DNA of 64,000 bases from Phaeotremella fagi (lineage: Eukaryota > Basidiomycota > Tremellomycetes > Tremellales > Phaeotremellaceae). The stretch covers positions 434,001 to 498,000 of the forward strand of contig BCHU01000013.1 in NCBI GenBank assembly GCA_001599715.1. The letters are read 5' to 3'. The notes below the pieces were generated by a model. The model saw nothing but the letters and a program-made list of their open reading frames with translations. It did not search any database and was not told where the DNA came from. The position numbers and the translations under genes are program-made. Of the stretch, positions 21,028 to 31,914 are shown piece after piece; within the stretch, counting starts at the first letter, position 1, and each line of letters begins with the position of its first letter.

Positions 21028-21714
21028 ATGAGTTCATCACTGGATTGTGGATGGGTAGTTACCAATCATCCAAACACGTTATGGGAAACGACTCCCAAAT
21101 TAAAAGATTTCGGTACAGCCGCTCAATTTCGTTTCACCAAAGAATCGAATACCCGATCAATCTTAACCTTCACCAACCCCAACAATCCAACGATGATCGT
21201 ATGGTCAAAACGCGAGATCTACCATCATAATAAACCTAAAAAAGAGCTTCTGATGCAAGCGGTAGCTATATGCGTTTGGGACAAAGATGATTCTACTTGG
21301 TCCACCTCATTTCATCTCAAAAGGAGTTTGCTAGAGAAGAAAGCTATGATCACTGATTTTAGGAAAAAATGTTTGTGGTATTGTAAGAACGCGGCCTTCA
21401 AAAAGCATGCTGCTGAGGAAACTAAGGAGTGGCTCTCGGATAAGCAGACCTCTGATGAGATTTTTGGTTATATTGTTGATAAAGGTATTGAAGCTGAGGC
21501 TTGGTTAGATTGGAGTGGGGAAGGTGATTATTCTCCGATGTCCTCTTTCCTTGATAAGTTTGATGACGGGAGCGGGGAAGGTGATTCTTCGAAGTCCTAT
21601 TTCCATGATATGTCCGACAAGGGTAAAGGTATTGAAACTGAAGCTGGAGCTTCATTGGAATCGAGTAACGAAGGCGAGTCTCCAGAAACTTTCTACGATG
21701 CGATGGAATCTTGA
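21028..21714 (+). CDS. Small orphan protein, tandem family member C
   Basis: A single-exon gene of 228 residues from the ATG at 21028 (MSSSLDCGWVVTNHPNTLWE), chosen because it aligns with the start of member A. The shared core is FTNPNNPTMIVWSKREI, ICVWDKDDSTWSTSF and KEWLSDKQTSDEIFGYIV. Relative to A it has an extra acidic C-terminal extension with an internal imperfect repeat: SGEGDYSPMSSFLDKFDDG followed by SGEGDSSKSYFHDMSDKG. Unknown function; no membrane segment or signal peptide. Confidence 0.62.
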   Translation: MSSSLDCGWVVTNHPNTLWETTPKLKDFGTAAQFRFTKESNTRSILTFTNPNNPTMIVWSKREIYHHNKPKKELLMQAVAICVWDKDDSTWSTSFHLKRSLLEKKAMITDFRKKCLWYCKNAAFKKHAAEETKEWLSDKQTSDEIFGYIVDKGIEAEAWLDWSGEGDYSPMSSFLDKFDDGSGEGDSSKSYFHDMSDKGKGIETEAGASLESSNEGESPETFYDAMES

Positions 21715-22016
21715 CTTTCATGTAACGTTTATATACTGCTTCTTTCAAGTTCATATCGTTTTTAGTTTTCAAGTGATGATACTGTTTCAATTTCGTACGT
21801 ATGTTCATAAGTCTCATGTAAGTACTAAGAAAACTTTACGTTAACAGGACTGGATTGATTCCAGTGACTTGACTATTGGACGATCATGTGAAAGACGTCA
21901 TAGAAATCAATTCTTTCGTGGCGATCGTTTAGTTTGAGCAATGGATTTTCAAATCGAATCGCATATGCATCAACTATCAACAAAACAATTTTCCAACAAT
22001 CAGAAATTAGAAAATC
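21715..22016. other. Spacer upstream of BTB-like paralog 3
   Basis: A 302-bp, AT-rich region between orphan C and BTB-like paralog 3. No ORF or repeat of note; presumably terminator and promoter. Confidence 0.45.
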
Positions 22017-22901
22017 GTGGACATGAACTCACGTCCCAACAGTCCTTCATCTTGTTCAACAACTTCATTCAACAGTCATGAGCTGGACAGAATCGAATGT
22101 GATTCCGAAACCTCATCGATCGGGATCGAATTCCATGAATTCTATAACGACCCATCAGCAGATCTGATATTAGTTTCCAAGGAGAATATGTATTTTCGAG
22201 TACACAGTTGGTATCTACGTCGACATAGGTGGGTAACAGCTATTACTACAAATATGGATGTACATCTAAATTTAACATCTGTTAGTACATTTATCGATGA
22301 TCTCTTAACTGTGGCGTCTTGTGGTTCACCATCGATCCCCATCCCCACTAACGTTTCGACGTCCTCATTGACAATGTACATAAATTACGTTTACACCACC
22401 AACCCCCCTATGGAATTCACCATCGAACAAGCGCAAGAACTCCTCGATCTCTCCGACCAACTCATCTCCCCAACGTTCGAAAACCAAATCATACAGACAA
22501 TGATCAAAAATCCTTGTCGGAGGTCCTGGGATCTTTTCTGTTTAGCTTCAAGAAGAGATCATGTTCAATTAGCTAAAACGGCTTTACGGAATATGGATAG
22601 GGAGACTGATAGTCCCGGTAATAGATTACATTTGTTATCTGAAGATGAGATCGTTGGGTTGAGTAATGGATTTTTAGTTGAATTGTTGAGAGTTAGGTTT
22701 TTGGTTCGTAGGGGTTATAATTGTAATATCCGACGAGAGGGTTTTGGGGATAAAGGTGGTGATGAAGTGGTTTATGTTTTGAATAGTTGGGAGAGGATTG
22801 CGGAGGATTTCGATCCTTTTAAGGAGAAATTGAAATTGGAAACGGTTGCAGATGGAAAGAATGAGGTCAGGGAGAAACATGATATTTGTAAGGTCAGGTA
22901 G
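22017..22901 (+). CDS. BTB/POZ-like domain protein, paralog 3
   Basis: The stretch reads as one open frame, but comparison with the paralogs shows that a 57-nt intron (22229-22285, GTGGGT..GTTAG) lies inside it and is a multiple of three. Spliced, the protein has about 275 residues. It begins MDMNSRPNSPSSCSTTSFN. The core reads FYNDPSADLILVSKENMYFR, then VHSWYLRRHS joined to TFIDDLLTVASC across the AG|T phase-2 junction used in paralogs 1 and 2. It continues SSLTMYINYVYTTNPP, then QAQELLDLSDQLISPTFENQ and RSWDLFCLASRRDHVQLAKT. The tail NSWERIAEDFDPFKE matches the conserved ends of the other two. It lacks the long charged N-terminus of paralog 2. Confidence 0.72.
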   Translation: MDMNSRPNSPSSCSTTSFNSHELDRIECDSETSSIGIEFHEFYNDPSADLILVSKENMYFRVHSWYLRRHRWVTAITTNMDVHLNLTSVSTFIDDLLTVASCGSPSIPIPTNVSTSSLTMYINYVYTTNPPMEFTIEQAQELLDLSDQLISPTFENQIIQTMIKNPCRRSWDLFCLASRRDHVQLAKTALRNMDRETDSPGNRLHLLSEDEIVGLSNGFLVELLRVRFLVRRGYNCNIRREGFGDKGGDEVVYVLNSWERIAEDFDPFKEKLKLETVADGKNEVREKHDICKVR

Positions 22902-23029
22902 TAATCCGTAATGAGGTCAGACGACAATCGCAAACGTTGTATAATTAGTATTCGTATCGAACCTGAAAACAATTGTAGAAGATCAAATGCATAAAATAAA
23001 TCATGAAACCGAGGGGGAAATAAATAAAC

Positions 23030-24388
23030 CTACTCCCCACGATTCTTTTTATGTTTCCCACCAACACCATTCTCAGCTTTTCGTTTCCCACCCAAAACCT
23101 GACCTGGAACAGGTATCTCCACCGGTTGAACCTTGACATCTACCAACTCACCAGCCCCAACAGATTGAACGACATCAAGAACGTCGTCCTGTTCCTTCCT
23201 AGCCTTTCTAGCTTCCTTCTTAGCTCTTTCTTGTTCTTTACGTCTTTGTTTCAGTTGTCGCGGGTTCAAGAAGGCTTCGTCGACGTATGGTTCTTCCTCT
23301 GCTGCGGGGATGGTGGGTGTGGTGGTTTGAGCTGGGACGGGTTTGGTGACTTTTTGAGGACGGGTTGGTTGGGGGAGGGGGATTGGGGAGGGGGAGCGAG
23401 ATGGTGATGATTCTATGGGGATGTGGGCGATTGTTGGAGATGGTGCTGGTGGGGGGTTGGTTGGATCTGATAATAATGATCCGGTGACTGATAGCATTTG
23501 ATTGGTGACTTGGAGTCTACCGTGGAATGTCAGTTCGATGGTTTCTTCATACAAAAGGATAGATTTGCACATACCCGATAACAGTGAATTTGATACTTTT
23601 CCCTTCGGCACCTAACAATTTTCCATTCTTCTTGATTTTCCATCTACCAACCTCGTGAATCCCAATATCATCTCCATCATCGTCGGTATCGCTATCACTG
23701 TCTTCCTCTAGATCTCCACCGTTGCCAGCAGAATGATCGAATTCGTATAAATCCTGAGGGATATGTTGAAGGGGTATGGAGACGTTGAAGGTTTTAGAGA
23801 AAAGGAGTGAGAGATGTGAAGGGGATGAGAGGGAGTGGGTACCGTCTAAGATATGATTTCAGTTTTGGTGGTGGTGGGTTGCTGTTGGTGAAACTTACAT
23901 AGTTTTTGACCTAGTTTGGGTGCCCAGACTATAGCTTGGAATTCAGCTTCACAAACACCGTAGGGACAGTCGTTGACGATTTTAACACTGTCATCGTCAA
24001 ATTCATGATCCCAATGAGCGAGCAATACACCGCCAAGCTGGCCAACATATCTAGAGGTACAAGTTAACATTGTCTTTCATCACGACAAGAGAAAGGAAAA
24101 AGAAAACACAACAAACCTCATGATCATTGTATCTAAAATCTCTTTGACACCCCCTAAAACATCACCAGAGAATTTTGGTGGTATAGAAAGTCGTAAACTC
24201 GTTTTCCTTAGTTCGAAAGGTCCAGATTTATCTTTATGATGATGATGGTGTTTATCATCTTTCTCTGTTGACCCGTTGGTCTTAGTTTTATCTTTGTGAG
24301 ATTTAGTTTTAGGTTTCGAATGATGCTTCGAATGTTTTTCTTTATGATTTTTGGATGAGCTCGCTGTCGCGTTATCGTTGGCGGACAT
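23030..24388 (-). CDS. RPA43: DNA-directed RNA polymerase I subunit RPA43
   Basis: RPA43 pairs with RPA14 in the RNA polymerase I stalk and contacts the initiation factor Rrn3/TIF-IA. Exon 1 starts MSANDNATASSSKNHKEKHS and has a Lys/His-rich disordered head. The SHS2/OB-type core reads FSGDVLGGVKEILDTMIMRY, then VGQLGGVLLAHWDHEFDDDS and CEAEFQAIVWAPKLGQKLYG. After an intron it continues SSPSHLSLLFSKTFNVSIP and PQDLYEFDHSA, with an acidic patch and GRWKIKKNGKLLG. This order (GG.LL...., P......+...VW.PKLG..L.G, SPSHLSLL....FN.SIP...IP..) is that of RPA43 and Rpb7-like proteins. The C-terminus is Pro/Lys-rich and basic (KRKAENGVGGKHKKNRGE), suiting a nucleolar protein. About four exons. Confidence 0.88.
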
Positions 24389-24840
24389 CTTGAGTTATCG
24401 ATTGATGAGATTACTTTATGATATCAAATTGAATGTGTGGTTGGAAAATGATATATTAAAATGATACGTCGACGGAAGAAATTTGAAAAATGAATTTATG
24501 AAAAAGTTGATTTTAAGGCACGGCTCTCTTATATGGTTAGCATGTCTTTGCTGGGTATGCTGAAACTTAAGCAAGCTATATGAGAGCATATTGTATATCA
24601 ATGTAGTGACAACTAAATCCCGTCGAGTTCTCATATGTGAAGACATTTCCTGTCTGACTTGACGGCACATATCTTCACTTCAAACGGAAGTTTGAACCTC
24701 CTCAATCTGAAGGTGCCAAATAGAATTTTGACAGCGTCAGAACAAAAGCAATTGAAGTCTGGTCCTCAATTCGTCCCCAGTGTCATCATAAACTATACAT
24801 CGTCTTCATAACCTATTAGACCCACTACACCCGTTAGTCT
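24389..24840. other. Promoter region of RPA43 and 3' region of the bS16m gene
   Basis: This 452-bp region lies between the RPA43 start and the bS16m stop, both on the minus strand. The ORF at 24416-24670 has no family signature. No RNA gene seen. Confidence 0.45.
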
Positions 24841-25361
24841 CTACGACGCCGTCTTGCCTTCAAACCCAGTCGTTTCTCCAGAAGGATCTATCGTTTTCGT
24901 CGTTGATTTTATAGCTTTTGCAGTCTGACCAATAATCGACGTAGGATCCACACCAGGCGTATAAGCATGTTGCCATTTATGTGGTGCCGTTAAAACTCCT
25001 CCCTAAAAACCAAAACCAAAGGAACATCAGTAAACTTGAACATCATAATGTAAGACTAAATACCCACCCTCTCAAGTAATTTAACGACAGATCTCGTAGG
25101 TTGAGCACCAACCCCTAACCACCATTTAATTCTTTCAACGTTCCATTCAACCTTTTTGATTTTCTCGATCGACTTGATCTCACCGAAAACATTCATTTCA
25201 GGTGCTAGTTTTGATGTAGACGGGATTCGGGGGATTGGATCGTATTCACCTAATTTCTCTATTGGGACGGCATCTCTTCGTTTCGTCGATCGGATCGCTA
25301 CTAGATGATAATAGGGAGTGTGTTTCTGACCGTGTCGAGCTAGACGTAGTCTGACTGGCAT
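24841..25361 (-). CDS. MRPS16: Mitochondrial ribosomal protein bS16m
   Basis: This is the bS16 component of the mitochondrial small ribosomal subunit. Exon 1 (25361 down to about 25059) starts MPVRLRLARHGQKHTPYYHL and continues VAIRSTKRRDAVPIEKLGEY. Both match the bS16 opening 'V.IRL.R.G.K..P.Y.IV..D.R..RDG..IE.LG.Y.P'. Then come KKVEWNVERIKWWLGVGAQP and TRSVVKLLERVGI. The second exon encodes a fungal C-terminal tail, GVLTAPHKWQHAYTPGVDP through TKTIDPSGETTGFEGKTAS. About 155 residues. No separate presequence is visible, as is normal for bS16m. The gene is head to head with CAND1 across a 390-bp spacer. Confidence 0.92.
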
Positions 25362-25751
25362 TTTTGATTTGTTGGTAAGAGGGGTCTTGTAAGGTTTCGA
25401 GGTTTTTGTCTTCTGGTTAAAGCTGTGATCTGAAAATTGAATGATTTGATAATTTCTAGATTTTCCTAAGCGACAGTCAATTCAAAGTCAAAGAGTGACT
25501 GGAATGTGTAGTTGATAGATATCTGCGGGAGGTTGAATTGAAGTTGTTGGAGGAGGAGGTCGATTTTTATAATTGGTTATAACGGAAATTCTTATCAAAA
25601 TAAGGGGAAATATAGTACACGTAATACAAAACCACGTGTTATCCTCCACTCAGTCTCGTCAACTGGTGACTGGTGTCCAAGCTGTATCCTCGTCCTGAAT
25701 TTCATTCCTTTTCTGTTCTTTCTTTCAAGTCAACCAACATCATCACTCAAA
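25362..25751. promoter_or_regulatory. Divergent promoter region, bS16m / CAND1
   Basis: The 390-bp spacer between two head-to-head genes must hold both promoters. No specific element is assigned; a CACGTG-like core (CCACGTGT) occurs near 25632. Confidence 0.5.
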
Positions 25752-28700
25752 ATGTCTTCCTCAACGAGGAATACAATCACCGCAATGCTGCCATCTCTCA
25801 TTGAAAAGGTAGGTCACTAACTCCCCCACCATTCGACCTCGCCTGCTAACTTAACTCTACAGATGAAATCACTTGATTCTGATTTACGGTTAGTTCATTT
25901 CCACTCAATCCTCAAAGCTAACTTTTCACTAGTCTGATGGCTCTCATTGATCTCAACAAAGAACTTCAAAAACTCACACAACCCACCCCATCCACATCCA
26001 CTTCAAGCTCAACCACCACTTCATCATCCCGTAAACCTGATCCATCAATCACTGATGAATCAACTGAATCAACCCTCGTTTCACACATTCTTCGTCTCCT
26101 TGGTGATTCCAATGCAGAAGTTAAAAACATGTCTGTTACTTGGTATGTGAAATACGTCTAGTCCCCTGTTAACGATCAGCCTCGCTGCTTTGGCAAGAAA
26201 GGCAAGAACAAAATCAATGGATACCATCATCAATGACCTTTCCTCCGGTATCGCTGCGGCAGACGAAGAAAAAAGGGATATTGCAGCTCTGGGTAAGTGA
26301 TCTTTCAAATCTCAACTAACATGTAGCTCTGAAATCTGTCATTCAAGAAATCTCAAACGAGAACCCTGCACTACCCGGACCTGTTGGAAACGTCATTGCA
26401 AGCATTTTTGGTATTCTTTTGATGGTAGGTCTTACTTGATTGCGTTTCCATTGACAACTAGCCAAATCCAAATGTCCAACTCGCATCTGAACTTTTAGCG
26501 ATTCTAGCCGATATCTATACAAGATTTTCCGTTCAAATATCAACGGCCGCTCAGGTTCAATCTGCGTCCCTTGAAGCGCTCATCGATATCCTTTCTACTA
26601 CCCGACCAGCAATACAAAAAAGAGCTATTCCTGCCTTAGCCTCTCTTATTCCAGCATCAGATCCTATTCTATTCCAAGAACAATTGAAACCAAAGATTGT
26701 TACCGGTTTACGCGGAGATGCAGCCAGTAGGAAGACTTGGGTTAGTGTTTTGGCTAGTTTAGCTAGAGGACAAAGTGTCGGAAAGATCGGTGCTTTGGTG
26801 GCTGAGGTTACGGAGTTGATTCTTAGTCAAACCAAAGATGTTGAAGATAGTGATGCTGTTGAGGGAGCGCTTTCAGTGAGTTGATGTGACGTTTCATCAG
26901 CTTATCACAGGCTCTCGAAATATTGGTTTTACGTTGTCCTTCAGAAATTGGACCCTTCATCAGTGATATCACTGAACGAGCTGTTGAATTGGTTAAATAC
27001 GATCCTGTAGGTTGGATATGACGAATCTATGCTGACTGAAGAATTACGTTGAACTGGATGACGATGTCGATATGGATGAAGATGATGAGGAAGATGACGA
27101 TTTTGAGGATGACGCGTAGGTTTACTTCATCGTGACTATCACTCACTTTTAGCTATTCTGATGATGAAGACGTTTCGTGGAAGATCCGTCGAGCTGCCGC
27201 CAAGGTTATATACGCATTGATTGGAACACGTAACGAATTACTTATGGATTTCTACAGAACAGTAGCGCCAGTCCTTACAGCGAGACTTGGTGAGCGGGAA
27301 GAAAGTGTTCGACTGGAGGTTCTTTCAGCATTTGAGATCCTTCTCAAGCAGACGGCATCAGCTAACGCTGCTGAGAGGGGAAGGAGCAAAAGAAAGAGAA
27401 GTCAAGGGATGGACGAGGATAACGACATTGACGACGACGCGATATCTTCACTTCGATCTATGCTTCCAGCAATTCTTCGAGCTGTTCTCAAACAAACTTC
27501 ATCAAAATCTGTCGCTACCCGTCAAGAATGTTTTGTTCTACTCGAATTAATTACCGAAACTTTGAACGGTGGTTTGGAAGAGGAAGCTAATGCTATCTGT
27601 GCAGCAGCTGGTACGGCTCTCAGAAACGCTGACGCTTCCTCATCTTTGACTATCGCTACTTTATCGTTCCTCACAAAATTCTTTGTTCAACAATCGCCTC
27701 GAAGCTATTCGACACATCTTGGTGTTCTAGTTCCAGCAATCATTACTTGCCTTCGAGACAAACTTCAACGAGTCAGTTTCGATGCTTTCGCTGCTGCGTC
27801 CGCTTTAGCCCAATCAGTTCGACCGATCTCACCCAAAGAATCAACTTCACCATTGTCACAATCCTACTCCACACCTATTCGTTTGATTTTCGATGCCACC
27901 ACCAGTGTTTTAGCGGATTCATCGGTCGATAACGATGTTCGAGAAAAAGCTTTGGAAACGCTAGGAAGCTTGCTCGTTCACGAAGGCGACAGCTTATCAG
28001 AATCATATTCTACCTGTTTACCACTTATTTCTGCTCGATTGGCTAACGAAAATACGTCGTCTACTGCTGTTTTGGTTATTGGGAAAATAGCAGAATCCAC
28101 CACCTGCCAAGGTCCAGTTTTCGAATCATGGTTATTAGAAATTTTGCCTGAAGTTGTCGTCGCGTTGAGGAAGAACAAACGGGCTGTTGGAAAAGCTACC
28201 GAATTCGCGTGCTTACAGCACATTCTCTCAAGAGTTGGCACTAATCTACCATTACCGACTGCTGAAGGCATCATTTCAGAATTGAAACAATTTATTGAAA
28301 CACCCGCCAGCCTTTCGATTATCGCCCTTACTCTCAGTCAACAACCTAAAAGTCGATCTGCTGTCGAATCACAAATTCTACCAGATGTTTTGGAGGTTAT
28401 CAAAACTCCAACCATCAACCCTAATCTTGTCGAATCTCTTTCGAGCTTTTTCGGTAGCTACGTCGACGGTGATATGGACTGTGCGACTCGTTTGGTACCA
28501 ACATTAATCCAAAACCTCGGAACAGGAGAAGATATTCCAGATGCGACACGAGGTGGGACTTCGGTTTACGCGACTACAGCCAAATGTATTGGTGTTGTCG
28601 TCAATCATTCTCAAAGAAACTTGGCAGGTGTACTTGCACTTTTACAGAAAACTATCAAGGGGAAGAGCAGTGAGGCTGATGTTTACCTCGCTTTGTTGAG

Positions 28701-30188
28701 TGTTGGGGAGATTGGTAGATCGTCGGATTTGAGTGTTAATTCGGATTTGTTTGAGAGAGTTTTGAAATTCTTCAGTAACGATTCGGAAGAAGTTCGAAGT
28801 GCTGCTGCATCTGCTGCTGGTGAGTCAATGTTGTTCCGTTTTAAAACAAACTCAGCTCATCAGTATCTAGGAAACATGGCTGTTGGCTCACCTAATACCT
28901 ATCTACCTGCCCTCATCAAAAGAATCGAATCAGCTTCATCAGGACTTGATCGCCTTCTTCTGCTCCATGCGCTGAAAGAAGTGATTTTACATTCATCAGC
29001 TCCTCAATTGGAACTTTTGGCTGATTCGTTATGGAAACCACTCTTCATCAATGACATCTCTGCGGCTAATGGCAGTGGAGGCGGTGACGACGACATTGGT
29101 GATGATGGAATCAGAAACGTTAAAGCTGCCTGTATCGGGAAATTGACTACTGCGGCTCCAGCGAAGTTCTTGCCTGAACTTCAGGTTAGTACTTTCCCAC
29201 ATTTCGTACTAGATGATATACTAAAACTCGTTCTTTTCTTCAGAAACTGCTACACTCATCTATTAGAGATAGAGCTATCGTTGCTGCGGCTGTACGATAT
29301 ACCTTCATCGATACGACTTCACAGTATGATGAACTTATCGCACCTATCGTTGTTGATTTCCTTTCTCTGATGCAAGATGGAAACCTTGTGAGTAGATGAT
29401 TCAATCAAATTGTATCTTTACTGATTGAACAACTAGATTGTTCGAAGACTTTCTCTCGCTTCTCTGAACGCTGCTATTCAGAATAAACCGCATCTTATCA
29501 TTGATCGTCTCGGTTCTTTACAACCTTTACTCTACCAGGAGACTTTCAAGAAACCTGAACTTTGTAGAGAGGTTGTAATGGGTCCATTCAAGGGTAGGTA
29601 GAACTTGGATATATTCGAATCAGGCTGACGAATGAATATAGTTATTGAGGATGACGGATTGGAAAACAGGAAAACAGCTTACGAAACTATGTAAGCTATC
29701 TCTTGTCACGTTTTGGAATCAACTAATGTATCTATCCATAGGTACACATTGCTATCGACATGTTTCTCAAAAATCGATCTTCCATCGTTCATCGATAGAG
29801 TCATGGCGGCTTTGGAAGACGTCAACGAAATCAAGGTCCTTGGATCAATGCTTTTGCTCAGATTAGGTCAACTAGCTCCAACAGCCGTTATCCCAAGACT
29901 TGATGAGGTTGTTAAGAGTTTGACGGAGACCATGAAAGGTATCGAAGTCAAGGAAGATACTATCAAACAAGATTTGGAGAGAAAAGGTTAGTCCACTTTA
30001 CATTTGACTTGTCATATCGATTCAACACTGATCGGGATGAACCAGAGGAAATGCAACGATCAACTTTAAGAGCTATAGTACCATTATACAAGATGAGTAG
30101 TTCAGTTCAAGCTCCAGCGTTCCATGATTTCGTTAGACGTTTATTGGAAACTTCAGAATGGAAAGATTTTAAAGATTATACGGCTTAG
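25752..30188 (+). CDS. CAND1: Cullin-associated NEDD8-dissociated protein (CAND1/TIP120)
   Basis: CAND1 is a HEAT-repeat solenoid that wraps around un-neddylated cullins and exchanges substrate-receptor modules. The start MSSSTRNTITAMLPSLIEK is followed by short exons with MKSLDSDLRLMALIDLNKEL, AEVKNMSVTCLAALARKART and EKRDIAALALKSVIQEI. Next is the acidic loop DDDVDMDEDDEEDDDFEDDA, then YSDDEDVSWKIRRAAAKVIY. 'D.SWK(I/V)RR.A.K' after an acidic loop is a signature of the CAND family. The large exon from about 27180 carries the middle HEAT repeats, including SSDLSVNSDLFERVLKFF. The C-terminal exons contain the TIP120 region and end EFVRRLLETSEWKDFKDYTA-like (DFVRRLLETSEWKDFKDYTA). Around 1,200 residues, a normal length. 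The 5' portion has dense short introns. Confidence 0.93.
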
Positions 30189-30771
30189 GAGTTGGTGCAG
30201 GATATATGTTTTTCATGATTTTTCGATTTTTTATGATCATATACGTAGGAGAGGTGGTGTGGGGTTGATTGGATTGAGCTTTGTTTATACGTTCATTATC
30301 ACTTCATGCATGTACATATCCGTTTTCCAACAATCCATTGGTTTCTTTACGCAAGGTTCATCTAATGAATAGATATGGTTGAGTGTTCCGCATGCGTCTA
30401 CAGTGATCTTGGTTGATACGGATGCAGTATTCGGCTGGTTCTGGATGCGGTCGTGACTGAATGATACTCTACATAATTTTTTCAATGTGTTTTCAACGGT
30501 TGCGATCTCAATACATGTCTCTAAACCCATCCCCAGTAACTGCCTGCCTCCTCAATTACGACCAAAACTCATACACGAACACAATGAAATGACAATGAAA
30601 TGACAATGAAATGACAATGAAATGACAATGGAATGGCAGTGAAATGGTACAAGATGAATTTTGAGTCAGTGGCAACTTGCTCAAACTCGTTGTTTCTCGC
30701 AGGAAAAAAGAATACATTAAATGTACAAAACAGTCTAATATACACTATGAACTGATTATCCCTACTTTCCC
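30189..30771. other. Convergent intergenic region with a minisatellite
   Basis: About 580 bp between the stops of CAND1 (+) and an orphan gene (-). Apart from the 11-nt tandem repeat listed separately, no gene is supported. The ORFs here are short and partly made of repeat translation. Confidence 0.5.
30581..30646. repeat. 11-nt tandem repeat, about six copies
   Basis: Four perfect copies of ACAATGAAATG (30581-30624) are followed by two degenerate copies (ACAATGGAATG, GCAGTGAAATG). It lies in the 3' intergenic space between convergent genes. Confidence 0.93.
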
Positions 30772-31452
30772 TCATTGTTGTGCAGAAGGAGTGAGCTTTA
30801 AGACCTTAACCTCGATGGTATGTTCCCCTTGACCATAATTGAATTTTGATTCAGACTGATCATCGATCCAATAAGCAACTGATAGACGGGGCTCTTTAAA
30901 AAAAGTAAGGAAACTTCCGTCTAGATAATACCCATCGAATAGGACTGTAGTTGAATCACCCTCCTTACTAACCAGACTGACCTCAGCTAAATATTGACGA
31001 CCGAATCTTCTTCGTTTAGTTGATGACGGTAGATGAAATCCAGACCCACAACTCCCAAATGAAGTCTCGTCATCATAAGGTTTGGTTTGGTATTTGATCT
31101 CAGCGGGACCTTGATAGATGTTCATTGAGAATCCACCTGTTTCTTTGTTTTCGATGATAGCAGAAAAGAGGCTAACATTAGATGGAGACGAACCCTTGAA
31201 TGACATCTCCTCAATTTCAACTCCATCAATAACCGTTTTCTCAGACATTCGGACTCTGTATATCAACCTTAAACTCGGATTGTTACGAGGAAAGATATTC
31301 TCGTCGGTGTCGGTGATATCACTCTTGTAATCGACGATAGATATCATTGTTGGACTCGAAAGCTCAATGGCATAGGTTAACAGACCTTTATCGGAGGTTA
31401 CGTCGTATTTGGTTGCTTTGAGGCATGAGAGATATTCTGGGTTTCGTGGCAT
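30772..31452 (-). CDS. Orphan protein, paralogous pair member 1
   Basis: A single-exon gene of about 226 residues from the ATG at 31452 (MPRNPEYLSCLKATKYDVTS). I chose this start because it aligns with its neighbour at 32580; the frame itself is open 41 codons further upstream. Shared positions with the neighbour include YLSCLK..KYDV(I)TD.G.LTY, SLFSAIIENK against QLFSAVDEKG, and a final beta-rich portion ending EVKVLKLTP against LTVLTP. Predicted character: soluble, beta-rich, no signal peptide. A basic patch SSTKRRRFGRQ lies in the middle. No known family recognised. Confidence 0.6.
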   Translation of the reverse strand: MPRNPEYLSCLKATKYDVTSDKGLLTYAIELSSPTMISIVDYKSDITDTDENIFPRNNPSLRLIYRVRMSEKTVIDGVEIEEMSFKGSSPSNVSLFSAIIENKETGGFSMNIYQGPAEIKYQTKPYDDETSFGSCGSGFHLPSSTKRRRFGRQYLAEVSLVSKEGDSTTVLFDGYYLDGSFLTFFKEPRLSVAYWIDDQSESKFNYGQGEHTIEVKVLKLTPSAQQ

Positions 31453-31914
31453 CTCGAAGGAACAATTTCTCAGAGAAGTTACTGTAGTTGTTGAACAGAA
31501 ACAAATGGGGATAGGAATTGAAAAGTCATATTCAAAATGTAGAATACGCCTTCCGGGAAGACTTGGGAGGGACAAAGGAGGGTTACAGTACCTTTGATTT
31601 GGTTCTTTACGGATTCAAATAGCGTCTGCTCAGAAAACGAGGCATCTTCGTAAATGCCACTTTGGAGCTTCAAATGACATCTTATGGTGGAAACGTCTGA
31701 TAACAATTTAAGACGGCCAAGTCATAACAGAAAGTTAGAACGGTTGTATTTAAAAACTTGAGTCCCTTGGGTCTGACCTCCAAATGAGTAATATCACAAC
31801 TCAGCTCATGATCGCGTTGGATAAAAGAAGAACATTCGTGTGGCACTTCCACCTTTGTTGGAAGTTCCGATTAAGGGTATTATTATTCATAACACTGTAC
31901 TTATTCATCCCCAA
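31453..31914. other. Spacer between the orphan paralogs
   Basis: About 460 bp between the start of pair member 1 and the stop of pair member 2. The minus frame at 31479-31706 is open but shows no similarity to either paralog, so I do not call it an exon. Confidence 0.4.
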
